Origin: Candidatus Omnitrophota bacterium
GTDB lineage: Bacteria; Hinthialibacterota; Hinthialibacteria; OLB16
DNA: 35,516 nucleotides
Direction: 5' to 3'
Assembly: GCA_029261095.1 (NCBI GenBank)
Contig: JAJDBZ010000294.1
Location: forward strand, 1 to 35,516
The position numbers and the translations under genes are program-made. The notes beneath the pieces are model-generated. The model ran no database searches, was not told the DNA's origin, and saw nothing but the letters and a program-made list of their open reading frames with translations. The stretch's first letter is position 1. The number at the start of each line of letters is the position of its first letter. This document shows positions 27,241-35,516 of the stretch, one piece after another.

Positions 27241-30200
27241 ATGCCGGACCAGTCGTTCGTTCATCTTCACTTACATAGCGAATACTCCATTTTGGATGGG
27301 ATGTGCAGACTCGACCGTCTCATGGATGAGGTGAAGAGGCAGAAGATGTGGGCGGTCGGGTTGACCGATCACGGGAACATGTTCGGCGCCCTCGACTTCT
27401 ACAACAAAGCATCCAGCGCGGGTATCAAACCGATCTTCGGCTGCGAGTTCTACACCACCCCAGGCAGCCGTCACGAACGCGGAACTGGCCGGACCAAGGG
27501 GACCGATGGTCAGAAGATGATCAACCACCTGACCATCCTCGCCAAAGACCTCACCGGGTACGAGAACCTGATGAAACTCACCACCATCGCTTTCACCGAG
27601 GGGTTCTACTACAAACCGAGGATCGACAAAGAGGTTCTCCGCGAACATTCCGAAGGGCTCATCGCCTTCTCCGGGTGTCTGGCGGGAGAGGTTTGTCAGG
27701 GACTCTTGCGCGACGATATCGAGAAAGCCGGGGAAACTGTCGAGGAGTTCCGGGGCATTTTCGGCGAAGAGAACTACTATATGGAGATCATGTCGAACGG
27801 GATCCCGGAGCAGGACAAAGCGAACTCGGGAATCATTGAACTCGCCAACCGTTATAGCCTTCCTCTGGTCGCGACCAACGATGCCCATTATGTCCACCGA
27901 TCCGAGGCGGAAGCGCACCAGGCGATGGTCTGTATTCAAACCGGAAGCCTCCTCAACGATCCCGATGGTCTCCATTTCAATTCGAACGAGTTCTATTTGA
28001 AGTCGCCAGACCAGATGTGGAAAGAACTCGGAAAATATTCCGAGGCACTCAAACACACGACCGAAATCGCCAATCGTTGCAATGTCGAAATCGAGAAGAG
28101 CGGCAACACATTGATCATGCCGTCATTCGAGGCCCCGGAGAAACAACCAAACTCGGAGTTCATGCGTGAACTCACCTACCGAGGACTCTGGGAAAGATAC
28201 TTCGATCATGCCGACGAAATCGATTGGGACCCCACTGAATCGAGACCGAAGACATTGACCCCTATCGGCGATCCTCCCCCCAATCCGGGGAACTGGGAAG
28301 AAATCGCGAAACACCTCCCCAAAGTCGTGGTGGACCGTGCGGAGTTCGAGTTGGAGATCCTCGAATCGAAGGGTTACAACGAATACTTCCTCATCGTTTG
28401 GGATTTTATCGATTTCGCCCGTAAACGTGAGATTGCTGTCGGACCGGGGCGCGGAAGCGCCGCCGGGAGTATTGTCGCATACGCCCAAAGGATCACAGAC
28501 ATCGATCCTCTCCAGTTCGGGTTGATCTTCGAGAGGTTCCTCAACCCTGAACGCGAGTCCCCGCCCGATATCGATACCGACTTTTCCGATAAACGCCGTG
28601 ACGAAGTGATTCGCTACTGTGCCGAACGATATGGAGCGGATAGTGTTTCCCAGATCGCAACCTTTTCGAGGATGGGCGCAAAGCAGGTCGTGCGCGATGT
28701 CGCTCGCGTGATGGGAATGCCCGCCAGCGAGGGCAACCGAATCGCCAAACTCATTCCCAACGAACTGAATATCAAACTTGCCAAAGCGCTTCAAGATGCC
28801 CCCGAACTCGAGACCCTTCGGAAGGAAGACGCAGAACATGAAAAGCTGTTCGAAATCGCGCTAACCATCGAGGGGACGATCCGTCAGACATCGGTCCATG
28901 CCGCCGGTATCGTGATCGGCCCGGAAAGCCTGATCAATCTCTGTCCCTTAATGAAGACCAACAACGGCGACACCTGCACCCAATACGAACATAAACACCT
29001 CGAGGATTTGGGGCTGGTAAAGATGGACTTCCTCGGACTGAAGACTCTGTCGGTCATTGAAGACACGGTAATAGCGATCCACGAATCGGGTCGGGAGTTC
29101 GATATGTCCGAAATTCCCCTGGACGATCCCAAAGCCTACCAGCTACTTCAACGTGGGCGTACCAATGGGATCTTTCAGCTGGAGTCAGCGGGTATGAAGG
29201 ACCTGATCAAGAAGCTTCACCCGGAATCCTTCTACGATGTCATCCCGTTAGTCGCTCTCTATCGACCGGGTCCGCTACAGAGTGGGATGGTCGATAAATT
29301 CATTGCCCGCAAGCATGGACGAGAGCAGACTCAATACGATCACGCCGATCTGGAAGAGATTCTTTCCGAAACCTACGGGACCATTCTTTATCAAGAACAG
29401 GTCATGCAAATTGCGAGCAAGATCGCGGGTTACTCTCTTGGGGAAGCGGATATGCTGCGACGGGCGATGGGCAAAAAGAAACCCGAGGAGATGGCAAAAC
29501 AGAAGACCCGCTTCATGGAGGGTGCGGCCGAAAAGGGTTTTGAGCGCGCAATGGCCGACAAACTCTTTGATACGATCGAATTTTTCGCGGGTTACGGATT
29601 CAATAAATCTCACAGCGCGGCGTATGGAGTGATCGCGTACCAGACGGCCTACTTGAAGGCGAACCATCCGGGCGAGTTTATGGCTGCCGCGATGACCAAC
29701 GACCGTAACAACACGGACAAAGTGGTCCGTTATGTTTCCGACTGCCGGGAAATGGGAATCCCGGTCCTGCCTCCCGACATCAACCTGAGTCGCGAAAACT
29801 TCACAGTCACCTCGACAGGTATTCTGTTTGGCTTAGCGGGGATCAAAGGAGTGGGCGAGGCGGCTGTCAGGGGAGTCATTCGTGAACGGGAAGCGAACGG
29901 TCCATTCGACAACCTTCAGGATTTTTGTGAGAGAGTCGACAGCGGAGTGGTCAATAGCAAGATCATTGAATGCCTCATCCGGACCGGCGCCTTCGTCTCG
30001 TTCGGTAAAAAGAGGTCCCAGTTACTGGCGGCCTATCCAGAAGCGATCGGGGCTGCCGCAGCAATCCACAAAGACCGCGCGGCGGGACAAGCAAATCTGT
30101 TCGGCGATGTCGATCCCGGGGATGGAGAAGATATCGAATACCCCGATCTTCCGGAACTCTCGGATTCGGAGGTTCTCAAAGACGAGAAGAAACTTCTTGG

Positions 30201-30864
30201 GTTCTACATTTCCGGGCACCCCCTGTCGGAGCACGCCATTGAAATTCAAAAACTCTCCACTCATCAGGCAGCGGATATCGCTGAGATCGAGCAAGATCAG
30301 AGTTTTCCAGTCCGTATTGTCGGAATTATTACCTCGGTCCAAAAACGAAAAACCAAGAATGGTGACACAATGGCAAACATCCGTGTCGAGGATCTAACGG
30401 GTGAATTCGTCGGAACATTGTTCCCGAATACGTATCAAACGGTGGAGAACTTGTTGTTCGAGGGGAGTATTGTGGCGGTGGAGGGGTTCGCGAAACAGGG
30501 TCGCGACCAGCCGGAGGTCACTGTCGATGCGCTCAAACCTTTGAAAACATCCTGGGACGAGAATGTCAAAACAGTCCATGTCAGCCTGATATCCGAGGGT
30601 TTGGAGGATGAAATCCTAGAAACGCTAAAGCGAACCTTTCGACGTCACACCGGGGCCGCGGAAGTGGTGCTTCATGTAAAAACGCCCCGTCATGGTGAAG
30701 TTCTGATTCGCGCGGGGGAAGAATACAAGGTTGCCCCTACGCGTGAGATGGAGATCCAGGTGGAGGATTTATTGGAAGAGGACACGGTGGATTATGAAGT
30801 CAAAGGATACAGTCCCCGTCAGCAACAACGAAAACCTTGGGAACGGGCGCGGAATGGAAGTTAG
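27241..30864 (+). CDS. dnaE: DNA polymerase III subunit alpha
   Basis: PHP domain FVHLHLHSEYSILDGMCRLDRLMDEV; catalytic AVGPGRGSAAGSIVAYAQRITDIDPLQFGLIFERFLNPERESPPDIDTDF; ILYQEQVMQIA; GYGFNKSHSAAYGVIAYQTAYLKANHP; C-terminal OB-fold. Confidence 0.98.
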   Translation: MPDQSFVHLHLHSEYSILDGMCRLDRLMDEVKRQKMWAVGLTDHGNMFGALDFYNKASSAGIKPIFGCEFYTTPGSRHERGTGRTKGTDGQKMINHLTILAKDLTGYENLMKLTTIAFTEGFYYKPRIDKEVLREHSEGLIAFSGCLAGEVCQGLLRDDIEKAGETVEEFRGIFGEENYYMEIMSNGIPEQDKANSGIIELANRYSLPLVATNDAHYVHRSEAEAHQAMVCIQTGSLLNDPDGLHFNSNEFYLKSPDQMWKELGKYSEALKHTTEIANRCNVEIEKSGNTLIMPSFEAPEKQPNSEFMRELTYRGLWERYFDHADEIDWDPTESRPKTLTPIGDPPPNPGNWEEIAKHLPKVVVDRAEFELEILESKGYNEYFLIVWDFIDFARKREIAVGPGRGSAAGSIVAYAQRITDIDPLQFGLIFERFLNPERESPPDIDTDFSDKRRDEVIRYCAERYGADSVSQIATFSRMGAKQVVRDVARVMGMPASEGNRIAKLIPNELNIKLAKALQDAPELETLRKEDAEHEKLFEIALTIEGTIRQTSVHAAGIVIGPESLINLCPLMKTNNGDTCTQYEHKHLEDLGLVKMDFLGLKTLSVIEDTVIAIHESGREFDMSEIPLDDPKAYQLLQRGRTNGIFQLESAGMKDLIKKLHPESFYDVIPLVALYRPGPLQSGMVDKFIARKHGREQTQYDHADLEEILSETYGTILYQEQVMQIASKIAGYSLGEADMLRRAMGKKKPEEMAKQKTRFMEGAAEKGFERAMADKLFDTIEFFAGYGFNKSHSAAYGVIAYQTAYLKANHPGEFMAAAMTNDRNNTDKVVRYVSDCREMGIPVLPPDINLSRENFTVTSTGILFGLAGIKGVGEAAVRGVIREREANGPFDNLQDFCERVDSGVVNSKIIECLIRTGAFVSFGKKRSQLLAAYPEAIGAAAAIHKDRAAGQANLFGDVDPGDGEDIEYPDLPELSDSEVLKDEKKLLGFYISGHPLSEHAIEIQKLSTHQAADIAEIEQDQSFPVRIVGIITSVQKRKTKNGDTMANIRVEDLTGEFVGTLFPNTYQTVENLLFEGSIVAVEGFAKQGRDQPEVTVDALKPLKTSWDENVKTVHVSLISEGLEDEILETLKRTFRRHTGAAEVVLHVKTPRHGEVLIRAGEEYKVAPTREMEIQVEDLLEEDTVDYEVKGYSPRQQQRKPWERARNGS

Positions 30865-31129
30865 TGTTCAGATGAATGGCCTCCCCCGTGGGAGAGGAAG
30901 GAAAGAGAATCCTCAGATCTAAAAATTTGTTGAAGTTATCTCAGGATTCGATACACTTTCTTTGAATATTGGATGTATGTGAAGGGTTTTTCAGGGATCA
31001 TGGAAAACCCATTGTGATATCTGTTGAGAAGTTTCTCTATACCGGCCCCGGGGAGGCATTAAGCCATCCCGTATCCGATTTTTCTCGCCCAAAAAAATTG
31101 TTTAAATGGAACGTCAAGGAGACCGAACT

Positions 31130-34100
31130 ATGTGGTCATCGCTCAAACAACTTCGTCCCGGCAGCATCTTAAAAAATGTACCTCAGCTGATCCTCATGGT
31201 CTCGGTACTGGTGGTTCCGCTTTCTCCAAGTTGGGGAATGCCGGCCGATCCCACGAATATCCGTACTTGGGGGCTCAAGGGTGACAAGACGAAAATCACC
31301 TGGACCGACAACGCGAGCGATGAAGACGAATACCGGGTCGAGCGATCCTCAAACGGAGGCGGTTTTAGCGAGATCGCCACGCTGGCCGCAGATACCAACA
31401 AATATTTCGATGATGGATTCGACACCTCCAACACCTACCGTTATCGAGTCCGCGCCTACCGCGCGAGCGATACAAGTTTTTCGAGCTACACGGACACCTC
31501 TCTGGGACCTCAAATCCTCACTGGGTCCAATTTCCGAATGTTCTACAACACCAGCGAATGTTTCCCGACAACAGGAGATAAAAAGAATTGCACTCCGAAC
31601 ACGATGAACGGGATGATGCAAAACGAGATGGCGGCGCGGATCAACGACGTTCTTGACGGTTCATTGGTCGAGTTTGTAACCAATTTCGGGTTTAACGATC
31701 CCTACAATCCTGAAGGAGGCGAACCGATCCCGGTAAACATGAAATACTGTGACGGCGGCGGATGCGCCGGAGGGTGTGGGATCGGTCTCGCCCCCGCGTT
31801 CCACGATCCCTATGACCATACGATGAATTCGGGAGACCCCGGAATGCTTGTGGTTCCCGCGCACGAACTCTTCCACATGATTCAGTTCAGCTACGACGCG
31901 GTGAAGACCGACCCCGCCGGAGCATGGGTCACCGAAGCGCAGGCACGGGCGATTCAAGACCTGGTGTGCATCGATGCGGGGGGCCTGACTTGTCAGAATG
32001 TAGATGACGAGCCCGGGGGGATCGCGCCATTCTACGGCCAGGTGAACTCTTATTTGGGGAACACCAACCGTCCCATCAATGAACTCTCTTATACCGCTTG
32101 TCTCTTTTGGTCTTATCTCTGCCAGGAATACGGAACCAACATGACCGAACCTCAACTCGGTCTAGATTTTCTCGAGAAGTTTTGGGACGAAGCCGACGAT
32201 GACAAGAACCGCGATGGGATTCAGGTGGTGGATGCGACGTTGAAGAACATTAACGCCTCATTCAGTTTCAAGGGAGCGTTCAAAGATTTTGTCATCGCCA
32301 ACTACGCAAAAGATCTAAGCGGAGCGGGAGTTCCTTCGAAATACCAGTATGTCGACGAGTCGCAATCGCCGGGGTCTTACGACATGGTCGCGCTTGAACT
32401 GAGCGAAGACATCTCCGGCATGGAGCAGGTGGGGCCGATGCTGGCGGATGTTCAAAAATGGGGCGCTGTCTATCACGAGGTTCGACCAGATAACACGGTG
32501 CCTTATATCCAAGTCGATTATAGTGTCGATAACGGGGTCCCGGCGTTCTTCTGCCTCCTCGCCATCAAAGGCGGCGAAATCGACATGGAGATCCGTCACG
32601 AGGGCATGGATTTCGCGGAATCCTTCGCGAATGACAGCTACGACGCCATTGCTGTGGTGGTGGCGGGACTCGAGAGCGATGTCAATTATCGTTATTCGAT
32701 CAACGGCACCCAACCGATTATCAACATTCTCGATCCGCTGTCTGGAAGAAAGGCACTCGTGGGAGATAAGGCCGCTCCGGAAAAATTTGTGGCGAAAGTC
32801 GAGGTCCTCGACCCCGATTCAAACCCAATCGAGGGGATCGCGGACAACGCGTTTACGTTCGAGATTGGTCCCCAAACATTGGGGGCCGGGAATATTGTGA
32901 CGAGCGCGTACGTTCAGGGGCAGTATTGGTTTGTCATTCAGTCTCCTACCCAGACAGCAAACACGGACTACGATTTTGTCGCGAGTTGGTCGGTGCTCTC
33001 CGACACGGAAACGAATGCTGTTTCATACATGATGCGCGCCGATGCGGACAACATGCTGGTGATCGACAAATCGGGGAGTATGGGCGCGCCCATTTCAAAA
33101 CTTCAGGACGCACAAGACGCCGCAAACCTATATGTCGACAGTTGGCGTGAGGGGGACAAGGTGGGTGTCGCGAGCTTCAATTGCACTTCTGACCCATCAG
33201 ACCTCACTCTCCGCGATTGGAATGACATGAGCCGGATGGATGCCCACACCGCGATCGGTGGAATCGGAGCGGGTGGAAACACCTCTATCGGTGCCGGACT
33301 TCAAGAGGGTTTGGACGAGTTAATCGCCCGGGGGGACGCGAGCCACCAATGGGCCGTCATCCTATTAAGCGACGGCAACAACACTTGTGACCCGGACATC
33401 GCGAATTTTCTCTCCACCTATGAAGCGCGAAAAGATAACGGAGATCAAGTGCCTCAGGTCCACACCGTTGCGATCGGAAACGACGCAAATCGCCCCGACC
33501 TGGAGAATTTGGCGAGCAAGACGGGGGGGAGCTACCAGTTTGCCGCCGAACCCTCTCCAAAAGGCCCGGCAGCCGGCGATTTTGGTCGCGATATCGCTGA
33601 GATCTACCGAGTGATCAGCGAAAGAATAACCAGGACCCAACAAGTCCTGATTGCGAGAGACGAACTGAGACGAAAACCCGAGAACGATCACCCGTTCACC
33701 GTCGATGGCGGTGCCTCGGAGTTGGTGGTGATCGCCAAGTTCGAACCGGGTACGAACCAACCGGATGTCGTCTTGGTCGACCCAATGGGAGCAACACACA
33801 CGGCGGGTATCGGAATTCTGAACCGACACAAAGTGTTCCGAGTCGGGTCGCCCGCGCCGGGTCAATGGGTCGTGCAGTTGAGATGTCCAAGTGGCTCGCA
33901 ATCTTGTTTCGGATCCGAGTACCTCGTCGAAGGAGCGGTCAAGAGCAGCCTTACGATGGACATGTTTTTTGTTCTACCTGTCGAGGATCGTATTGTGGGA
34001 ACCCCAATGCCGGTATTGGTGTCGTTGACCGACAGTGGGCCAATCAAGGGCGCAATTGTGGCGCTGGGCATCGAAGATCCATTGGGGAACTCGTCCGGCC

Positions 34101-35449
34101 TCTTGCTTTTCGATGATGGTTTGCATGGAGACGGTACCGCGAACGATGGAATTTATGGCAACACGATCTATGGAACGGGGCAACCGGGAACTTATCGAGT
34201 CCAGTCGGTGGCAGTCGGCGAGTCCGACGATTTCGGGCCATTCGTTCGTCGTGTACTGGAGTCGTTCGTGATGCGAGGGGATACGGACAACGACCAGGAT
34301 CGAATTCCCGACAGTTACGAAATCCGCGTGGGCCTCGATCCTAAAAACCCCGACGATGCCGGAGAGGATCCGGACAAAGACAAACTGAATAATTTCCTTG
34401 AATGCCAAATCGGAACCGATCCGTTTGACCCCGACACCGATGACGGCGGCGAAGAGGACGGTTCCGAGTACTTCAACCAGCGCAATCCACACGAACCGGG
34501 AGATGATTTGGTGCGTCCTCCCAGACTGGTTGCTATTCCTGGAGTCAACAGGAATCTAATCCGGTTCACGATTCCGATCTTGCCTGGGAGCGAGGATATA
34601 AAGGATGTGACCTACACATTTGAGATTCAAAGGTGTGTCGGACAGAACAACGAGTTCACGGTACACGAAGCCGTTTACGCTGTGACCGAAACGATTGATT
34701 TCCAGTATGAAGACACATCGATCAAGAACGGAACTTTCGCGAAATACCTCTTCTACGTGGTCGGCCCAAACGGGGCGCGGAGCGCACCGTCGAACATCGT
34801 ATCTGCCACTCCACAAGCCGATCCCTATCCGCCCTATGGAGGGATCTTGATCAACGATGGCGAGGCATCGACCACATCCATGATGGGGACGCTTCGGTTG
34901 TTCGCCACGGACGGTTACGATCCCGAATACGATTTCCCGGACCGTGACGAAGAAGACCCGGATGCCCAGGTCTCGGGAGTGGCTGACATGATGATCTCGA
35001 ACTTCAGCGATGGGTCGGATGGAATGTGGGAACCCTTCGCCGAGAAAGTGGAGGACTGGCCGCTGATGCCGAACCAATCGGATATTGCCACGGTTTACGC
35101 CAAGTTCCGCGACAATGCCGGGTGTGTGTCGGAAATTTATCAGTCCTCGATTCGGGTGCTCGATCCCACTGCGACTCCGAGTCCGACAAACACACCGACT
35201 TCGACACCAACGGGTACTTCCACTCCAAATCCGACTCCATCGGAGACACCCGAAATGTGCGATATCGAGGACGGCGATTACGATCTCAATGGCGACGGTG
35301 AAGTTAACGCGGAAGATCTCGTGGAATTGCTCGAAGCGATCCGGAGGGGATCAGTCGATCCGAAGTACGACTTCAACGGCGACGGGGTTGCGGACGAAAA
35401 CGACGCTGCATTTTTCGCGACTCAGTGGAAGAAGATGGTGACCCCCTAA
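31130..35449 (+). CDS. Large secreted multidomain protein: FN3, HExxH metallopeptidase-like region, vWA, CLCA-like segment, TSP3-like repeats, T/P linker, dockerin
   Basis: Signal peptide; FN3-like PTNIRTWGLKGDKTKITWTDNASDEDEYRVERSS; HELFH at 31862-31876; DKSGSM MIDAS at 33065-33082; LLFDDGLHGDGTANDGIYGN; DTDNDQDRIPDSYEIRVGLDPKNPDD; TATPSPTNTPTSTPTGTSTPNPTPSETP; DLNGDGEVNAEDL + DFNGDGVADENDA. Confidence 0.88.
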   Translation: MWSSLKQLRPGSILKNVPQLILMVSVLVVPLSPSWGMPADPTNIRTWGLKGDKTKITWTDNASDEDEYRVERSSNGGGFSEIATLAADTNKYFDDGFDTSNTYRYRVRAYRASDTSFSSYTDTSLGPQILTGSNFRMFYNTSECFPTTGDKKNCTPNTMNGMMQNEMAARINDVLDGSLVEFVTNFGFNDPYNPEGGEPIPVNMKYCDGGGCAGGCGIGLAPAFHDPYDHTMNSGDPGMLVVPAHELFHMIQFSYDAVKTDPAGAWVTEAQARAIQDLVCIDAGGLTCQNVDDEPGGIAPFYGQVNSYLGNTNRPINELSYTACLFWSYLCQEYGTNMTEPQLGLDFLEKFWDEADDDKNRDGIQVVDATLKNINASFSFKGAFKDFVIANYAKDLSGAGVPSKYQYVDESQSPGSYDMVALELSEDISGMEQVGPMLADVQKWGAVYHEVRPDNTVPYIQVDYSVDNGVPAFFCLLAIKGGEIDMEIRHEGMDFAESFANDSYDAIAVVVAGLESDVNYRYSINGTQPIINILDPLSGRKALVGDKAAPEKFVAKVEVLDPDSNPIEGIADNAFTFEIGPQTLGAGNIVTSAYVQGQYWFVIQSPTQTANTDYDFVASWSVLSDTETNAVSYMMRADADNMLVIDKSGSMGAPISKLQDAQDAANLYVDSWREGDKVGVASFNCTSDPSDLTLRDWNDMSRMDAHTAIGGIGAGGNTSIGAGLQEGLDELIARGDASHQWAVILLSDGNNTCDPDIANFLSTYEARKDNGDQVPQVHTVAIGNDANRPDLENLASKTGGSYQFAAEPSPKGPAAGDFGRDIAEIYRVISERITRTQQVLIARDELRRKPENDHPFTVDGGASELVVIAKFEPGTNQPDVVLVDPMGATHTAGIGILNRHKVFRVGSPAPGQWVVQLRCPSGSQSCFGSEYLVEGAVKSSLTMDMFFVLPVEDRIVGTPMPVLVSLTDSGPIKGAIVALGIEDPLGNSSGLLLFDDGLHGDGTANDGIYGNTIYGTGQPGTYRVQSVAVGESDDFGPFVRRVLESFVMRGDTDNDQDRIPDSYEIRVGLDPKNPDDAGEDPDKDKLNNFLECQIGTDPFDPDTDDGGEEDGSEYFNQRNPHEPGDDLVRPPRLVAIPGVNRNLIRFTIPILPGSEDIKDVTYTFEIQRCVGQNNEFTVHEAVYAVTETIDFQYEDTSIKNGTFAKYLFYVVGPNGARSAPSNIVSATPQADPYPPYGGILINDGEASTTSMMGTLRLFATDGYDPEYDFPDRDEEDPDAQVSGVADMMISNFSDGSDGMWEPFAEKVEDWPLMPNQSDIATVYAKFRDNAGCVSEIYQSSIRVLDPTATPSPTNTPTSTPTGTSTPNPTPSETPEMCDIEDGDYDLNGDGEVNAEDLVELLEAIRRGSVDPKYDFNGDGVADENDAAFFATQWKKMVTP

Positions 35450-35455
35450 AGACAG

Positions 35456-35490
35456 GCCGAGAGAAAACGTCTGTTTTCTCTTGGCTTTTT
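35456..35490 (+). terminator. Rho-independent terminator
   Basis: GCCGAGAGAAAAC-GTCT-GTTTTCTCTTGGC stem (13 bp with one G-T wobble) followed by TTTTT, 7 bp after the stop of the dockerin protein. Confidence 0.9.
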
Positions 35491-35516
35491 GGGCAGTTCC
35501 TTTCGACGATCGGGTC

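Noticed and set aside
27271-28056. Long reverse ORFs opposite dnaE (27271-28056, 28123-28839)
   Set aside because: Shadow ORFs produced by codon bias on the opposite strand of dnaE; no domain-like features.
1-35516. CRISPR arrays, tRNA/rRNA genes, integrases or intact transposases
   Set aside because: No regularly spaced direct repeats, no tRNA-like cloverleaf or rRNA sequence, and no recognisable recombinase or transposase ORF seen by eye. Dedicated tools were not available.

Overview
This is a 35.5 kb bacterial window, mostly densely packed ordinary genes. The dockerin and T/P-linker proteins and the planctomycete-type cytochrome suggest an uncultured PVC/FCB-like lineage, but that is inference only. 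Left to right: a secreted CxxCH heme protein truncated at the left edge; a frame-broken hidden gene; a xylose-isomerase-like gene and argC; a DUF115-type protein and a GT4/GT2/CapK-PaaK-like/GT2 glycan cluster; a block of five two-component genes including a sigma-54 EBP; mutY; DUF547; a sialidase-family protein; a FecR-like/GspG chimera; a SpoIIE/RsbU-type phosphatase; a DUF1080-like protein; a DinG-type helicase; a ~950 bp non-coding 'graveyard'; dnaE; and a 1439-aa secreted protein with FN3, HExxH, vWA, TSP3-like and dockerin regions, followed by a strong terminator. The observations most worth following up are: (1) a head-to-tail internally deleted remnant of an Eco57I/PglX-like restriction-methylase at 26431-26614; (2) a dense hairpin array with a shared loop core next to it; (3) a secreted FecR-like protein carrying a GspG pseudopilin C-terminal domain without a prepilin helix; (4) a CLCA-like metallopeptidase/vWA protein ending in a dockerin; (5) a gene readable across three frames at 1457-2019. 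I see no clear complete new defence or mobile system. No searches were run; all family names are from reading the protein sequences.
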